Under the pieces are notes generated by a model. The model made no database searches, was not told the origin of the DNA, and was given only the letters and a program-made list of their open reading frames with translations. From positions 1,364,001 to 1,428,000 of the forward strand of contig JAFHKN010000002.1 in the NCBI GenBank assembly GCA_016937575.1: a DNA stretch of 64,000 bases. Direction: 5' to 3'. Made by a program: the position numbers and the translations under genes. The DNA is from Roseomonas aeriglobus (GTDB taxonomy: Bacteria; Pseudomonadota; Alphaproteobacteria; Sphingomonadales; Sphingomonadaceae). Positions 16,020 to 25,537 of this stretch are shown piece by piece (the stretch's first letter is position 1; the number at the start of each line of letters is the position of its first letter).

Positions 16020-19000
16020 TCAGCTGACCGGAACGACATTGTCGTCGCCATTGCGGTCGATATAGAAATTGTACGGGTCGATGCCCGCGAATGCCGGCCG
16101 GCGGAGCGAGACGAGGCGGATCTGCTGCTTGCCCGATCGCACCTGGCGACGCTCGACCGAAACGACGTCCTTCGCTGCGAAGGCGCCCAGGCCGGGGCGG
16201 GCGCCGAACAGGCCGACGTTGATCTGGTCGTCCAGCGGCGCGGCGCGGTCCTTGCCGGTGCCATCGGCGTAATATTTCGCCGCATCAACGGTCAGCGTCG
16301 TTTCGAACCGCCCGTCGGGCAGCGTGCGAACCTTCGCGTCGGTCGCTTTCAGGTCGTAGATCGTGATGCGCGTCAGCAGGTCGAGCACCAGTTCGCGTTC
16401 GGCCGGCGTGCGGGCGATCCCCAGGAAGCCGTCGACCAGGTCGGTCGAGCGGGCATAGGGCGCGCCCTTGAAGCGATAGCGGTCAAGCAACTGGCGCAAC
16501 ATCGCGTTCACGCGGTCCTCGCCCAGCCGGTCCTGAAGCAGGTACATGACCAGCGCGCCCTTGCGGTAGTGGATGTAGGGCTGGTTCTCGACGCGGTTGA
16601 GCGGCAGTTCCTCGAGCTTTTCGCCGCCGCGGCTGCGCAGGTAGTTGTCGAGCTCGTACTTCAGGAATCGGCGGATCTTGTCCTCGCCGTGGGTGTGCTT
16701 CATCATCATCAGCGCACCATATTGGGCCATCGTCTCGACCAGCAACGTACCGCCCTGCATGTCGGCGGAGATCAGCTGGTGCGCCCAATATTGATGCGCA
16801 AGCTCGTGCGCAGTGACATAGCCGACATAATCGATCGCGTCCGGATCGCGGGTGTCCGCAACGAAGCCGATGCGCTCGGAGTAGGGGACGGTGCCGGCGA
16901 AGGCCTGCGCGAAGGTCGCATAGCCCGGGAATTCGAGGATGCGGGCATAGTCGAACTGATACGGCCCGAACGCGCGGCGGTAATAGGCCAGTGAATCGCG
17001 CATCGCCGACAGCATGCGGTCGACATTGTAGCCATGCTTAGGGTCGTGGAAGACCGTCAGCTTGACGCCGTCGGCATCCAGCGACTTCTCCGCATAATCG
17101 GCCGACTGGACCGAGAAGAAGGCAAGGATCGGCGCGCCCGATACGAAATGCGCGGTGCGGCGGCCGTTCGCGACGCTGTCCGACACCTTGCGACCCGGCG
17201 CGATCGGCGTCTGCCCGGCGTCGGTGGTGACGGTAATGTCGGAGCGCACCCAGCTGATGTTGCCGACATAGTTGCGGCGGGTGGCGGACAGGTTCTCGAG
17301 CTTGGCCGGGCGCAATTCGGGCGTCAGGCCGTATTTGCGGCGCGTGACGCGGTCGGTGAGCAGGTTGCCGCGGTCCATGCCGATCTGCGGCGCGATGGCG
17401 AAGTTGTTCAGGAAGGTGCCGTTCGCCACCACCTGCGTGTCGTCCTGATTCGCGCGGAGCCCTTTTTGCTGACGCTCTGTCACGAAGGCGATCGAGCCGG
17501 TCGCCCCCGGGGCCAGCGGAGAATCGAACCGGTAGATGCGATACTGATCGTCGGCATCGTTCGACACCAGCCGCGCGCCGGGAATCGACACCTCGGTCAG
17601 TCGGGTCAGGTCGTTCATCAGTCGCAAGTGCAGGTCGGCGAGCGGCGCGCCGGTGTCGTTGACGAAGCGGTACGTGCCGCGCGTTTCCGCCCGACGCCGG
17701 GTCGGATAGAGCTGCACCGCCAGCGTGATGTCGGTCAGCGACGGCTGACGCAGCGTTTCGTAGCGGAGATATTTCTTCTCATACGCCGCCAGCCGCGCTT
17801 CCCGGGCGTCGCTGGTGCGATACGGGTTCAGAACGTTCATGTTCCAGAATAGCCAGCCGCCGGTGACGGCGAACACGGCGAGCGACACGCCCAGGATCGC
17901 CCCTGCCGGGCGCGCCAGGCGGCGGGGCAGGCGCTTCAGGCGCGGCATCAGCTTGGTTTCGGTGCCCCGCCGCCACAGCAGGTGCGCGATGGTCGCCAGC
18001 GCGACCGCAAACGCCCCCCAGTAGAGCCGCAGCCACCAGCCGAGCGGCCCACCCACTTGCGCGCCGTTCATGTCCGACAGCTGCTGCCGCCCGGTCGCGC
18101 CGTAATTGTACAGCGGATGTTCGAACCCGACGTTGGTCAGCGTGATCGTCGCGACGAGGTAGACCGTCATGATCCCCCAGCCGACGTATTTGTTCGGGCT
18201 CAAAGCCTGGACGAACACCGCCAGCACCGCGAGGATCGCCATGTCGACGCCGAGCGGCAGCAGATACCAGGCGACATACTGCCCAAGCGCGATCTCGGTC
18301 TGGCCGCGCGACAGCTGGATCAGGATGGCGGCGACGACCGACACCGCGATCGTCGCGAAGAGCACCCCCGTCACCGCCAGCGTCTTGGGCAGCATATAGG
18401 CCCAGTTCGGCAACGACGTTGCATCGACGATCTCGTGCATCTTGCGTTCGCGATCACGCCAGACGAGCTCGCCCGAATAATAGATCGCGATGATCAGCGG
18501 GATCAGGCTGAACGCGCCCTGCAGTGTCTGGATCAGCAGGAAGGTCAGGGGGCGCGCCTGCGTGCCATAGATCTCGTTGGCAAACATCAGGCCGCCGACG
18601 GCGTTGAACAGGCCGACGATCAGCAGGACGATGAACGCCGGGCTGCGGAACACCAGCCGCATCTCGAACGCGGTACGCGCTGCGAAGCGCGCCCAGCCGG
18701 CGGCGGCGGGACGGGGCGCGGGCAGGGCGGCGACGATGCTCGGAGGCGTCGCGGCGAGCTTGGCCTCCCGCTTCGCCTGTTTGCGCAGCTTGCGCTTGGA
18801 TACGCCGCGTTCGGAGAAGGTGAACCGGACATAGGCGACCGCGAGCGCGCCAAAACCGATCGCGATCCAGAGCAGCCGGTTGCCGATCAGCATCGAGGTC
18901 AGCGTCGGCGACGCGGTATTCGATTCCGCCGCGGTCCAGTAGCGGACGACATTGGCGATGGCCGCCGCGCCGAAGGGCTCGAACCAGCCCGCGGTGTCGC

Positions 19001-19604
19001 GCAGCTCCGGCTTCGACCGGATGAAGGTGTTGGCGACGACCCACAACACCAGCAGCACGACGACGCCGAGATAGCTGTACATCATCGACCGCGTCATCGT
19101 GGCGACCGCGAAGAACAGCGCCGAGGTGACGAACAGGTTGGGCAGGGCGATGACGAAATAGGCGAAGGCATAGGCGCCGAGCCTATTCGGTCCCAGCGTC
19201 TCGGCATCGACCCACGGCATGAACGAGCCGAGCCACATCGCCAGCGGCACGACCAGGAACGCGGTGGCGGCGGCCAGGAACGCCCCCAGGAAGCGCGCCA
19301 TCAGATAGTCGAACTTGCTGACGCGGGTCGATCGCACCATCGGCCCGAACCCGCTGTCGTCGTCGCGCACGATCACATTGGCGACGAACGCGGTCGTCAC
19401 GAACATGAAGAACAGCGACAGGATCAGGTGCGTCTGCACGATCGCGACGGGCGCGTTCTTGTGGATATTGCCGCCCGCGCCGATCTGGATCTGCTCGACC
19501 GTCGCCGCACCGAAGGTCAGCAGGAAGAACAGGATGGACACGACCCAGAACACCGGGTTGCGCAGCTGGTAGCGAAGCTCGAAGGCCGCGATCTTGCCGA
19601 ACAT
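16020..19604 (-). CDS. ABC transporter permease fused to an M1-family aminopeptidase domain
   Basis: The product has 1194 residues. Residues 1-570 hold two sets of about six transmembrane helices (start MFGKIAAFELRYQLRNPVFWVVS; second set near FEMRLVFRSPAFIVLLIVGLF), as in ABC-2 type permeases. Residues 600-1194 form a gluzincin domain of the M1 type with YVTAHELAHQYWAHQ (about 930) and a third ligand Glu 19 residues on in LLVETMAQYG. The peptidase should face the periplasm. Such fusions pair with a single ATPase, encoded just upstream (11-base gap). The substrate is unknown; the layout suggests export coupled to peptide trimming (inference). Confidence 0.88.
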   Translation of the reverse strand: MFGKIAAFELRYQLRNPVFWVVSILFFLLTFGAATVEQIQIGAGGNIHKNAPVAIVQTHLILSLFFMFVTTAFVANVIVRDDDSGFGPMVRSTRVSKFDYLMARFLGAFLAAATAFLVVPLAMWLGSFMPWVDAETLGPNRLGAYAFAYFVIALPNLFVTSALFFAVATMTRSMMYSYLGVVVLLVLWVVANTFIRSKPELRDTAGWFEPFGAAAIANVVRYWTAAESNTASPTLTSMLIGNRLLWIAIGFGALAVAYVRFTFSERGVSKRKLRKQAKREAKLAATPPSIVAALPAPRPAAAGWARFAARTAFEMRLVFRSPAFIVLLIVGLFNAVGGLMFANEIYGTQARPLTFLLIQTLQGAFSLIPLIIAIYYSGELVWRDRERKMHEIVDATSLPNWAYMLPKTLAVTGVLFATIAVSVVAAILIQLSRGQTEIALGQYVAWYLLPLGVDMAILAVLAVFVQALSPNKYVGWGIMTVYLVATITLTNVGFEHPLYNYGATGRQQLSDMNGAQVGGPLGWWLRLYWGAFAVALATIAHLLWRRGTETKLMPRLKRLPRRLARPAGAILGVSLAVFAVTGGWLFWNMNVLNPYRTSDAREARLAAYEKKYLRYETLRQPSLTDITLAVQLYPTRRRAETRGTYRFVNDTGAPLADLHLRLMNDLTRLTEVSIPGARLVSNDADDQYRIYRFDSPLAPGATGSIAFVTERQQKGLRANQDDTQVVANGTFLNNFAIAPQIGMDRGNLLTDRVTRRKYGLTPELRPAKLENLSATRRNYVGNISWVRSDITVTTDAGQTPIAPGRKVSDSVANGRRTAHFVSGAPILAFFSVQSADYAEKSLDADGVKLTVFHDPKHGYNVDRMLSAMRDSLAYYRRAFGPYQFDYARILEFPGYATFAQAFAGTVPYSERIGFVADTRDPDAIDYVGYVTAHELAHQYWAHQLISADMQGGTLLVETMAQYGALMMMKHTHGEDKIRRFLKYELDNYLRSRGGEKLEELPLNRVENQPYIHYRKGALVMYLLQDRLGEDRVNAMLRQLLDRYRFKGAPYARSTDLVDGFLGIARTPAERELVLDLLTRITIYDLKATDAKVRTLPDGRFETTLTVDAAKYYADGTGKDRAAPLDDQINVGLFGARPGLGAFAAKDVVSVERRQVRSGKQQIRLVSLRRPAFAGIDPYNFYIDRNGDDNVVPVS

Positions 19605-19615
19605 GGACCGGCCCC

Positions 19616-20515
19616 TCAGGCAGCGTTGGCGATGGGCGTGCGCCGCGAATGGGCAAGCGTGGAGAAATACACGTCCTCCAGCCCGCCATCGACGAGGGTG
19701 AAGCCGTCGCCGGGGTCACCGTCCGACAGGACGTGGACGATCGTGCGCCCGGCGAAGAGGCGGGTCGAGATGACTTCGTAGCGGGTCCGATACGCGTCCA
19801 ACTCGTCGCGTGCGATCGTCTTCGCCCAGACGGTGCCGCGCGAGCGCTGGATCAGATCGAGCGGCGCGCCTTCCAGCTGGATGCGACCGCCGGCCAGCAC
19901 CGCCATGCGCGGGCACAGGTCGGCCACGTCCTCGACGATGTGCGTCGACAGGATGACGACCACATTCTCGCCGATCTCCGCCAGCAGGTTGAGGAAACGA
20001 TTGCGCTCTTCGGGGTCGAGGCCGGCGGTCGGTTCGTCGACGATGATGAGCTCGGGGTTGCCGATCAGCGCTTGGGCGATGCCGAAGCGCTGGCGCATGC
20101 CGCCCGAAAAACCCGCGATCGCCTTCTTGCGGACGGTCCAGAGGTTGACCTGGTTCAGCAGCGTCTCGACCGTGTCCTTGCGCTCCGTCGCCGACGCGAT
20201 GCCCTTCAGCACCGCCATATGATCGAGCATGTCGTAGGCGGAGACCCGCGGGTAGACGCCGAAATCCTGCGGCAGATAGCCGAGCCGCTCGCGCAACCGC
20301 TCCGGCTGGGCGATGATGTCGATGTCGCCGAAGGTGATCCGGCCCGACGTCGGCGTCTGGAGCGTCGCAATCGTCCGCATCAGCGTCGACTTGCCCGCGC
20401 CATTGGGACCGAGCAGGCCGAACATGCCCTTCGGAATGGTCAGCGTGACATCATCCAGCGCGCGCGTGCCATTGCCATAGACATGGCTTACCGACGTCAG
20501 TTCCAGCACGTGCAA
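19616..20515 (-). CDS. ABC transporter ATP-binding protein
   Basis: The product has 299 residues. Walker A is LLGPNGAGKSTLMRTIA (about 35), the Q-loop lies in LGYLPQDFGVYP, the signature is FSGGMRQRFGIAQAL (about 140), Walker B is LIIVDEPTAGLDP and the H-loop is LSTHIVED. The C-terminal 80 residues are the extra domain common in drug/ABC-2 type exporters. It is the first gene of a two-gene operon with the permease-M1 fusion and should energise it. Confidence 0.93.
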   Translation of the reverse strand: MHVLELTSVSHVYGNGTRALDDVTLTIPKGMFGLLGPNGAGKSTLMRTIATLQTPTSGRITFGDIDIIAQPERLRERLGYLPQDFGVYPRVSAYDMLDHMAVLKGIASATERKDTVETLLNQVNLWTVRKKAIAGFSGGMRQRFGIAQALIGNPELIIVDEPTAGLDPEERNRFLNLLAEIGENVVVILSTHIVEDVADLCPRMAVLAGGRIQLEGAPLDLIQRSRGTVWAKTIARDELDAYRTRYEVISTRLFAGRTIVHVLSDGDPGDGFTLVDGGLEDVYFSTLAHSRRTPIANAA

Positions 20516-20610
20516 ATCTCCCCCGAGTCGCGGCAGAGTGTAGCGGGCGTATTGGGTTTGTAAAACACCACGCGGCTGATTTGGGTTGGTGCAACCTCGA
20601 CGGGCACCCC

Positions 20611-20688
20611 GTGCTCCCGCGAAGGCGGGAGCCCAGAGCCGAGAGCGAATACGTTTGCCGCCCTGGGCTCCCGCCTTCGCGGGAGCAC
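20611..20688. repeat. Inverted pair of REP-like repeats
   Basis: A 26-base unit at 20611-20636 (starting GTGCTCCCGCGAAGGCGGGA) returns as its exact reverse complement at 20663-20688, with 26 bases between. Each unit is itself palindromic (CTCCCGCGAAGGCGGGAG). This looks like the dispersed intergenic repeats of sphingomonads. It lies between the ABC operon promoter and the metalloprotease 3' end and can form a long hairpin. Confidence 0.8.
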
Positions 20689-20700
20689 TCGAGTTATTGG

Positions 20701-23139
20701 CTACCGACCGACCGGCCCCATCCAGTCCGTATCGCCGATCGGATCGCCCGGGGGCACGTCGGGCGTGCGCGGGCGTTCGGCGATGAGCGTCGCCAGCGTC
20801 TGGGGATCGAGCAGCTGGCGCGACAGGCCCGCGGCCCAGGCGCCCTCGTCGCCCGCGGACGCGACCTTCGACAGACGGGTGGCGATACGGGTGACGCGGT
20901 CGCCCAGCAGCGCGGCGGCTTCCGGCGGCGTCGCCTCATTTCGGGCGGCCTGCGCCAGGGCGATGACCGTTCGCGTCGCGATGCGGCGGGCGAGCGGATC
21001 GCTGAAGCTCTTCAGCGTCGCGTCCTCGACCGCGTCGAGCAGCGCGGTAACGCCGGGCATCGTCGGGTCGATCGCACGCTGGACCTCCAGCCGCTGTAGC
21101 CGGCTCGGCGCCATCAGTGTGCCCAGCGTCAGCTGCGTCGCGGTGTCGGCCGCGACCAGCGGATCGAAGACCGGGCCACCGGCGGTGTCGAACAGCTCGA
21201 TATCGAATTGCCGGTTGGCGGTGCCGTTGCGCGGCGCCGACAGCAGCAGCGGAAGTGCCGGCGGCAGGCGGAGCGCCTCGGGGCTGATCGTCCGCAGCAC
21301 GGCGGCGATCGCTGCGCGCTGCGTCGCGGCCGGCACGGCTCTTGGCGCGCCGCGCGGGTCGCCCTTCACGGTATAGGCGAAATCGACCCCGCCGATCGAC
21401 TTGGCCGCGGCGACCAGCTGATAGCGATGCAGCAGATAGATCGGCACGAACCGGCGCCGAAGCGTCGACACCGGTTCGCTGGGCAGCAGATTGCGCTCGC
21501 CGAACTGCGCGATCGCCACGCGGCGGACGGTCATCAAGCGATCGAGTTCGGCGACGGGATCGCTGCCGTCGTCCCACAGCCCGCCCCAGGGCTGGGCGGT
21601 GTCGGCGCGGCGGGCATTGTCGTCAGGGACGAATCGCCAGCCCTTGGCCGCGATCGCGTCGGCCTTGGCAGCGGCGGTCGCGTCGTCGCCGTACAGCCAG
21701 TCGACCGTCGCCATGTCCCAGGCACCCAGTCCGGTACCATAGGCATCCGACAGGTCGGGTTTGCCGTCCACCAGCCCGATGCGCGGCGGCGGATAGTCCA
21801 TTACCGATGCGCGGCCCTGCGTACTGGCGGCGAAATTATGTGCAAAGCCGATTGAATGGCCGACTTCGTGCGCGGCGAGCTGGCGCAGGCGGGCGATGGC
21901 GACCCGGGCGGGATCGTTCGGGCCGCCGGTGCCGGTCAGGCTGGCATCGACCAGCCCCTGGAAGATCTGGATATCCTGCCGCGCGCGTTCGGAACCGAGC
22001 ACGACCATGCCGCGCAGGATTTCCCCGGTCCGCGGGTCGGTCACCTGCTGGCCATAGGCCCAGCCACGCGTCGCGCGATCGACCCAACCGATGATGCTGT
22101 AGCGTGCGTCGAGCGGATCGGCGTCTGGCGGAAGCACGCGGACGTCGAACGCGTCGATATAGCCGGCGGCCTCGAACCCCGCCTTCCACCAGTTGGCGCC
22201 TTCGATCAGGGCGGTACGGATCGGCTCCGGCGCGGCGGGGTCGACATACCAGATGATCGGCCGCCTCACTCGCGACCGGGCGGCGCCGGGGTCGGTCTTT
22301 TCCAGACGGAAGCGATTGGCGAGGTCGAACACCACGTCCTCGCCCAGTGGTACGCCGTAATCGACGGCCTGAGTCGAGAAGCCGGTCACGCGCGGATCGG
22401 CGCGGCGCGGGACATAGCCGGGTTCGGGTAACGCCATGAAGCTGTGATGGACACCTAGCGTCACGCGGCGCGGTTCGGGCGCGATGTTGCTGACCTCCGC
22501 GCCCGGCGTGTCGGAGGCGAAGGTCTGAAGCGAGTCGATCTCGACGTTCTTCGGAAACACCTTCACCGATGTCGGGTCGGCCGCGGACAGGCCGGGATCG
22601 AGGCGGAACCCGCGACCCGCCCCCTGCGCCGCGCCGCCGCCCAGGCTGCCGCCCTCCTGCCCCAGCGACGCGGCAATGCCGAGCGTGTCGCTGGCGAGGA
22701 ACGGGGCGATGTCGATCGTGATCGTTCCGTCGGGATTGATGCGGTCGATCTCCCCCATCCAGACGATCGAGCTCGCGAAATCGGGCGACCGGGCGTCCGG
22801 CCGGTTGGGCACGCGAAAACGTGGGTTTTCATACTGGGCCGCGACCTTCTTGCCGATCCGGCGGAAAGCGATCAGCTGCGTCTCGCCGATCCGGCCGCGG
22901 TCGAGCGACGTCGGCGCAGCGCCCAGGCCGGAGCGCAGGACGGGGGTGTAGAGATACCGGCCGGCGACCCCGTCGGCATCGGGGCGGGGCAGCGTGACCA
23001 GGATCTTGCCGGTCGCTTGGACAGCCTCGACGCGCAGAAGCGGCGCATCGGTCGATGTCGTGGCAGCCGCTCGGTCTTGCGCGGGTGCCGGCGTCGCGAG
23101 GGCGAGCGCGATGAGCGAAACCGAAAGCCTGACCGTCAT
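20701..23139 (-). CDS. Secreted zinc-dependent metalloprotease (DUF4953/DUF5117-type)
   Basis: The product has 812 residues. The N-terminus MTVRLSVSLIALALATPAPAQ is a signal peptide. The zinc site is AAHEVGHSIGFAHNFAAS (about 420-437), an HExxHxxGxxH metzincin-type motif. Upstream lie a beta-rich region (FRLDPGLSAADPTSVKVFPKN, VHHSFMALPEPGYVPRRADPR) and RRPIIWYVDPAAPEPIRTALIEGANWWKAGFEAAGY, a hallmark of this family. The C-terminal 250 residues are helical. Homologues are annotated as zinc-dependent metalloproteases of unknown substrate, acting in the periplasm or outside the cell. The gene is monocistronic, flanked by inverted repeats on both sides. Confidence 0.88.
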   Translation of the reverse strand: MTVRLSVSLIALALATPAPAQDRAAATTSTDAPLLRVEAVQATGKILVTLPRPDADGVAGRYLYTPVLRSGLGAAPTSLDRGRIGETQLIAFRRIGKKVAAQYENPRFRVPNRPDARSPDFASSIVWMGEIDRINPDGTITIDIAPFLASDTLGIAASLGQEGGSLGGGAAQGAGRGFRLDPGLSAADPTSVKVFPKNVEIDSLQTFASDTPGAEVSNIAPEPRRVTLGVHHSFMALPEPGYVPRRADPRVTGFSTQAVDYGVPLGEDVVFDLANRFRLEKTDPGAARSRVRRPIIWYVDPAAPEPIRTALIEGANWWKAGFEAAGYIDAFDVRVLPPDADPLDARYSIIGWVDRATRGWAYGQQVTDPRTGEILRGMVVLGSERARQDIQIFQGLVDASLTGTGGPNDPARVAIARLRQLAAHEVGHSIGFAHNFAASTQGRASVMDYPPPRIGLVDGKPDLSDAYGTGLGAWDMATVDWLYGDDATAAAKADAIAAKGWRFVPDDNARRADTAQPWGGLWDDGSDPVAELDRLMTVRRVAIAQFGERNLLPSEPVSTLRRRFVPIYLLHRYQLVAAAKSIGGVDFAYTVKGDPRGAPRAVPAATQRAAIAAVLRTISPEALRLPPALPLLLSAPRNGTANRQFDIELFDTAGGPVFDPLVAADTATQLTLGTLMAPSRLQRLEVQRAIDPTMPGVTALLDAVEDATLKSFSDPLARRIATRTVIALAQAARNEATPPEAAALLGDRVTRIATRLSKVASAGDEGAWAAGLSRQLLDPQTLATLIAERPRTPDVPPGDPIGDTDWMGPVGR

Positions 23140-23220
23140 GTGCGAACGCCCCCCGTGGAGTGGGGCGGACTATGGCGGCGTGGGGGCGGGCGGACAAGCG
23201 CCGCGCACTCAAAGGCCTGC

Positions 23221-23308
23221 CCTTCAGGGGAGAGGTTGGGGGTGGGGGACGTCTCATAGAGACTGGAGCTCGCGGACAGGCCCCACCCCAACCCCTCCCC
23301 TGAAGGGG
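23221..23308. repeat. Inverted repeat pair, second sphingomonad-type family
   Basis: CCTTCAGGGGAGAGGTTGGG (23221-23240), continuing GGTGGGG, is answered by CCCCACCCCAACCCCTCCCC (23281-23300) and TGAAGGGG (23301-23308). The two halves are near-perfect inverted copies separated by about 33 bases, between the metalloprotease promoter and the antiporter stop. The inner sequence could form a hairpin that ends leftward or rightward transcripts. Confidence 0.7.
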
Positions 23309-23324
23309 AGGGGCTCAACTGATC

Positions 23325-24506
23325 CTACCCCCGCAACCGCTTCAACAGCGGCGTCACCACGGGCGTCGTCAGCATCGTGCTCGCCACCGCCATCAACAGC
23401 AGCGCGGTGAAGGTCGCCGACGTGATGATCGCCTTGTCGAGCAGGATGTTCGCGAAGATGATCATGATCAGCGCCTTCGTCTGGAGCAGCCAGCCGATGA
23501 CATGCGTCTCGCGCCGCGGCCATTTCAGGATGCGCCCGGCCAGGTGCACGCCGGCCAGCTTGCCGCCGACGCTGGCCACCAGCAGCAGCCCGGCGGCGGC
23601 GAAGACGATCGCGCCCCCGGCCTCCCAGCTCGTCTTCAGTCCGGTCGACAGGAAGAATACCGGCATGGCGACGAGCAGGATCGTACCGCGAAAACTGTCC
23701 ATCGCCTCCAGCTCGAACCACTCCGCGTCGAGGACGGCGCCCGACAGGAACGCGCCGACCATATAGTGCAGTCCCGACCAGTCGGCGCCCAAGCCGCAGG
23801 CGGCGAGCCAGATGATCCCGACATACCAGCGGTCGGCCCTGGCGAGCCGGCGCATCAGCATCCGGATCAGGACGGCGGCAATGGCGAAGACGATCAGGAA
23901 GCCCAGCTGGCGGCCGATCCGGTCCCAATCGAGCAGAATGAGCGCGAGCACGCCCCAGATCGCGATGTCGTCGGCGCTCGCATAGCGCAGGATACGTTGG
24001 CCAAGCGGTTCGCGCAGCAGGCGGAGCTTTTCCATCAGCAGGATCAGGATCGGCAATGCGGTGACCGCGCAGGCCATGCCGATGCCGAGGATCGCCTGCC
24101 AGCCCTGCGCGGTCGGTCCGACCCAGCCGGGCCAGCGTAACATGATTGCTGCCGCCGCGGCTCCGGCAAGCAACGGCGCGCCAAGGGCAAGGCCCGCGGT
24201 AATACCGGTCTCGCGGCGGTTCGCCCAGGCCTGATGCAGGTCGAGTTCGATGCCGGCGACCCAGACGAACAGCATGACCGCCCACCAGGCGATCCCGTTC
24301 AGCGCCGCGATGATCGGTGGTGAGAAGACGTGGGCGTATGCGGCGGGGAAGGCCGCGCCGAGCACGCCCGGGCCGAGCAGGATGCCGCACAGGATCTGCA
24401 CGACGACCAGCGGCGCCCAATAGTCGGTGCGGCCGACGCGCCAGACCAGATAGGGCAGGGTGAAGATCACGAGGATCGCGATCAGGAAAATCTCGGTCGT
24501 GGTCAC
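23325..24506 (-). CDS. Cation:proton antiporter, CPA2-like
   Basis: This is a 393-residue integral membrane protein with about 11-12 hydrophobic segments. The features fit the Na+/H+ exchanger (KefB/GerN-like) superfamily: LLGPGVLGAAFP near residue 45, an acidic intramembrane position in VMLFVWVAGIELDLHQAW, ASADDIAIWGVLALILLDWD with paired Asp in the mid-protein, and VAMPVFFLSTGLKTSW. No C-terminal TrkA-N domain is present. It probably exchanges Na+ or K+ for H+; the ion cannot be read from the sequence. It stands alone, 51 bases from the LysR gene on the same strand. Confidence 0.85.
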   Translation of the reverse strand: MTTTEIFLIAILVIFTLPYLVWRVGRTDYWAPLVVVQILCGILLGPGVLGAAFPAAYAHVFSPPIIAALNGIAWWAVMLFVWVAGIELDLHQAWANRRETGITAGLALGAPLLAGAAAAAIMLRWPGWVGPTAQGWQAILGIGMACAVTALPILILLMEKLRLLREPLGQRILRYASADDIAIWGVLALILLDWDRIGRQLGFLIVFAIAAVLIRMLMRRLARADRWYVGIIWLAACGLGADWSGLHYMVGAFLSGAVLDAEWFELEAMDSFRGTILLVAMPVFFLSTGLKTSWEAGGAIVFAAAGLLLVASVGGKLAGVHLAGRILKWPRRETHVIGWLLQTKALIMIIFANILLDKAIITSATFTALLLMAVASTMLTTPVVTPLLKRLRG

Positions 24507-24557
24507 GCTTTGCCCCTCCGCCGATTAGTCTGACGCGGCGGGGGACAGGGGGCAAGC

Positions 24558-25448
24558 TCAGGCCGTGCCCCAGGGCGGCGGGTCGAGCGTCTCGCGAAGA
24601 AAGGCGATGAACGCCGTGACTGCCGCGGGCACCGACGGCGCGCGCGGATGCAGCGCATAGATCGCCAGGTCGTCGGGACCGGACCAGTCTGGCAGCACGC
24701 GAACGAGCCGACCGTCGGCCAATGCCTCGCCGACGTCCCATAGCGACCGGAGCGCGATGCCGACGCCGCTCAGCGCGAGTTCGCGGACCAGTTCGCTGGA
24801 ATTGGTGCCGACGACGCTCCTAACGTCGACCGCGCGCCGCTGACGTCCGCTTGCGAGGCGCCAGGGCGACTGGCCGTCGGCCGCAAGCAGGCGGTGGCGG
24901 CTCAGGTCGCCGACGCTGCCCGGCGTGCCATGCGCGGCGAGATACTCCGGGCTCGCGCACAGCAAGCGGCGGTTCGCGCCCAGCCGGTGGGCGACGATGC
25001 TGGCCGGGACCTGGGCGGTGATCCGTATCGCCAGGTCGATCCGTCCGGCAAACAGGTCGACCGCGGTGTCGGTCAGGTCGAGGTGAAGGTGCACGGCCGG
25101 ATGCTGCGCCAGAAAGCGGCCGAGATAGGGCGCGATGTGGAGGCGGCCGAAGGAGGTCGGGGCCGAAACCCGCAAGGGGCCGCTGGGCATGTCGCGAATG
25201 CCGGTCAGCCGTGCTTCGGCGTCGCGGACCGCAACGAGGATGGCGGCGACATCGTCGTAGAACCGCTGACCCGCTTCGGTCAGCGCCAGGCGGCGGGTCG
25301 TTCGGTGGACCAGTCGGACGCCCAGTCGGGATTCGAGACGGGCCAGCCGCTTCGACACCATCGCCGGCGAAATCCTGAGTGCGCGCGCCGCAGCGGACAG
25401 GCTGCCGCTTTCGACGACGACCGCAAACAGCGCATAATCCAGATCCAT
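24558..25448 (-). CDS. LysR-family transcriptional regulator
   Basis: The product has 296 residues. The winged HTH is at 1-60 (LDYALFAVVVESGSLSAAARALRISPAMVSKRLARLESRLG, VRLVHRTTRRLALTEAG) and is followed by a periplasmic-binding-like effector domain (SGPLRVSAPTSFGRLHIAPYL, then FAGRIDLAIRI). It diverges from the malate synthase gene with about 90 bases between. That is the usual LysR-target geometry, so control of glcB is a fair guess. The effector is unknown. Confidence 0.9.
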   Translation of the reverse strand: MDLDYALFAVVVESGSLSAAARALRISPAMVSKRLARLESRLGVRLVHRTTRRLALTEAGQRFYDDVAAILVAVRDAEARLTGIRDMPSGPLRVSAPTSFGRLHIAPYLGRFLAQHPAVHLHLDLTDTAVDLFAGRIDLAIRITAQVPASIVAHRLGANRRLLCASPEYLAAHGTPGSVGDLSRHRLLAADGQSPWRLASGRQRRAVDVRSVVGTNSSELVRELALSGVGIALRSLWDVGEALADGRLVRVLPDWSGPDDLAIYALHPRAPSVPAAVTAFIAFLRETLDPPPWGTA

Positions 25449-25537
25449 TCGTTCCCCAAGAGAAAAACTGTTTGAACATCTTCGCCTCTACCGCACCAAT
25501 GTCGCGCGGTCTATTTAGGTAAGGAAGGAGAAGATTG

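Noticed and set aside
17982..19781. A 599-codon open frame on the + strand opposite the permease-M1 gene
   Set aside because: Its translation is Arg/Gln/Asp/His-rich with no domain, as expected from the antisense of GC-rich hydrophobic codons; the minus-strand gene has full domain evidence.
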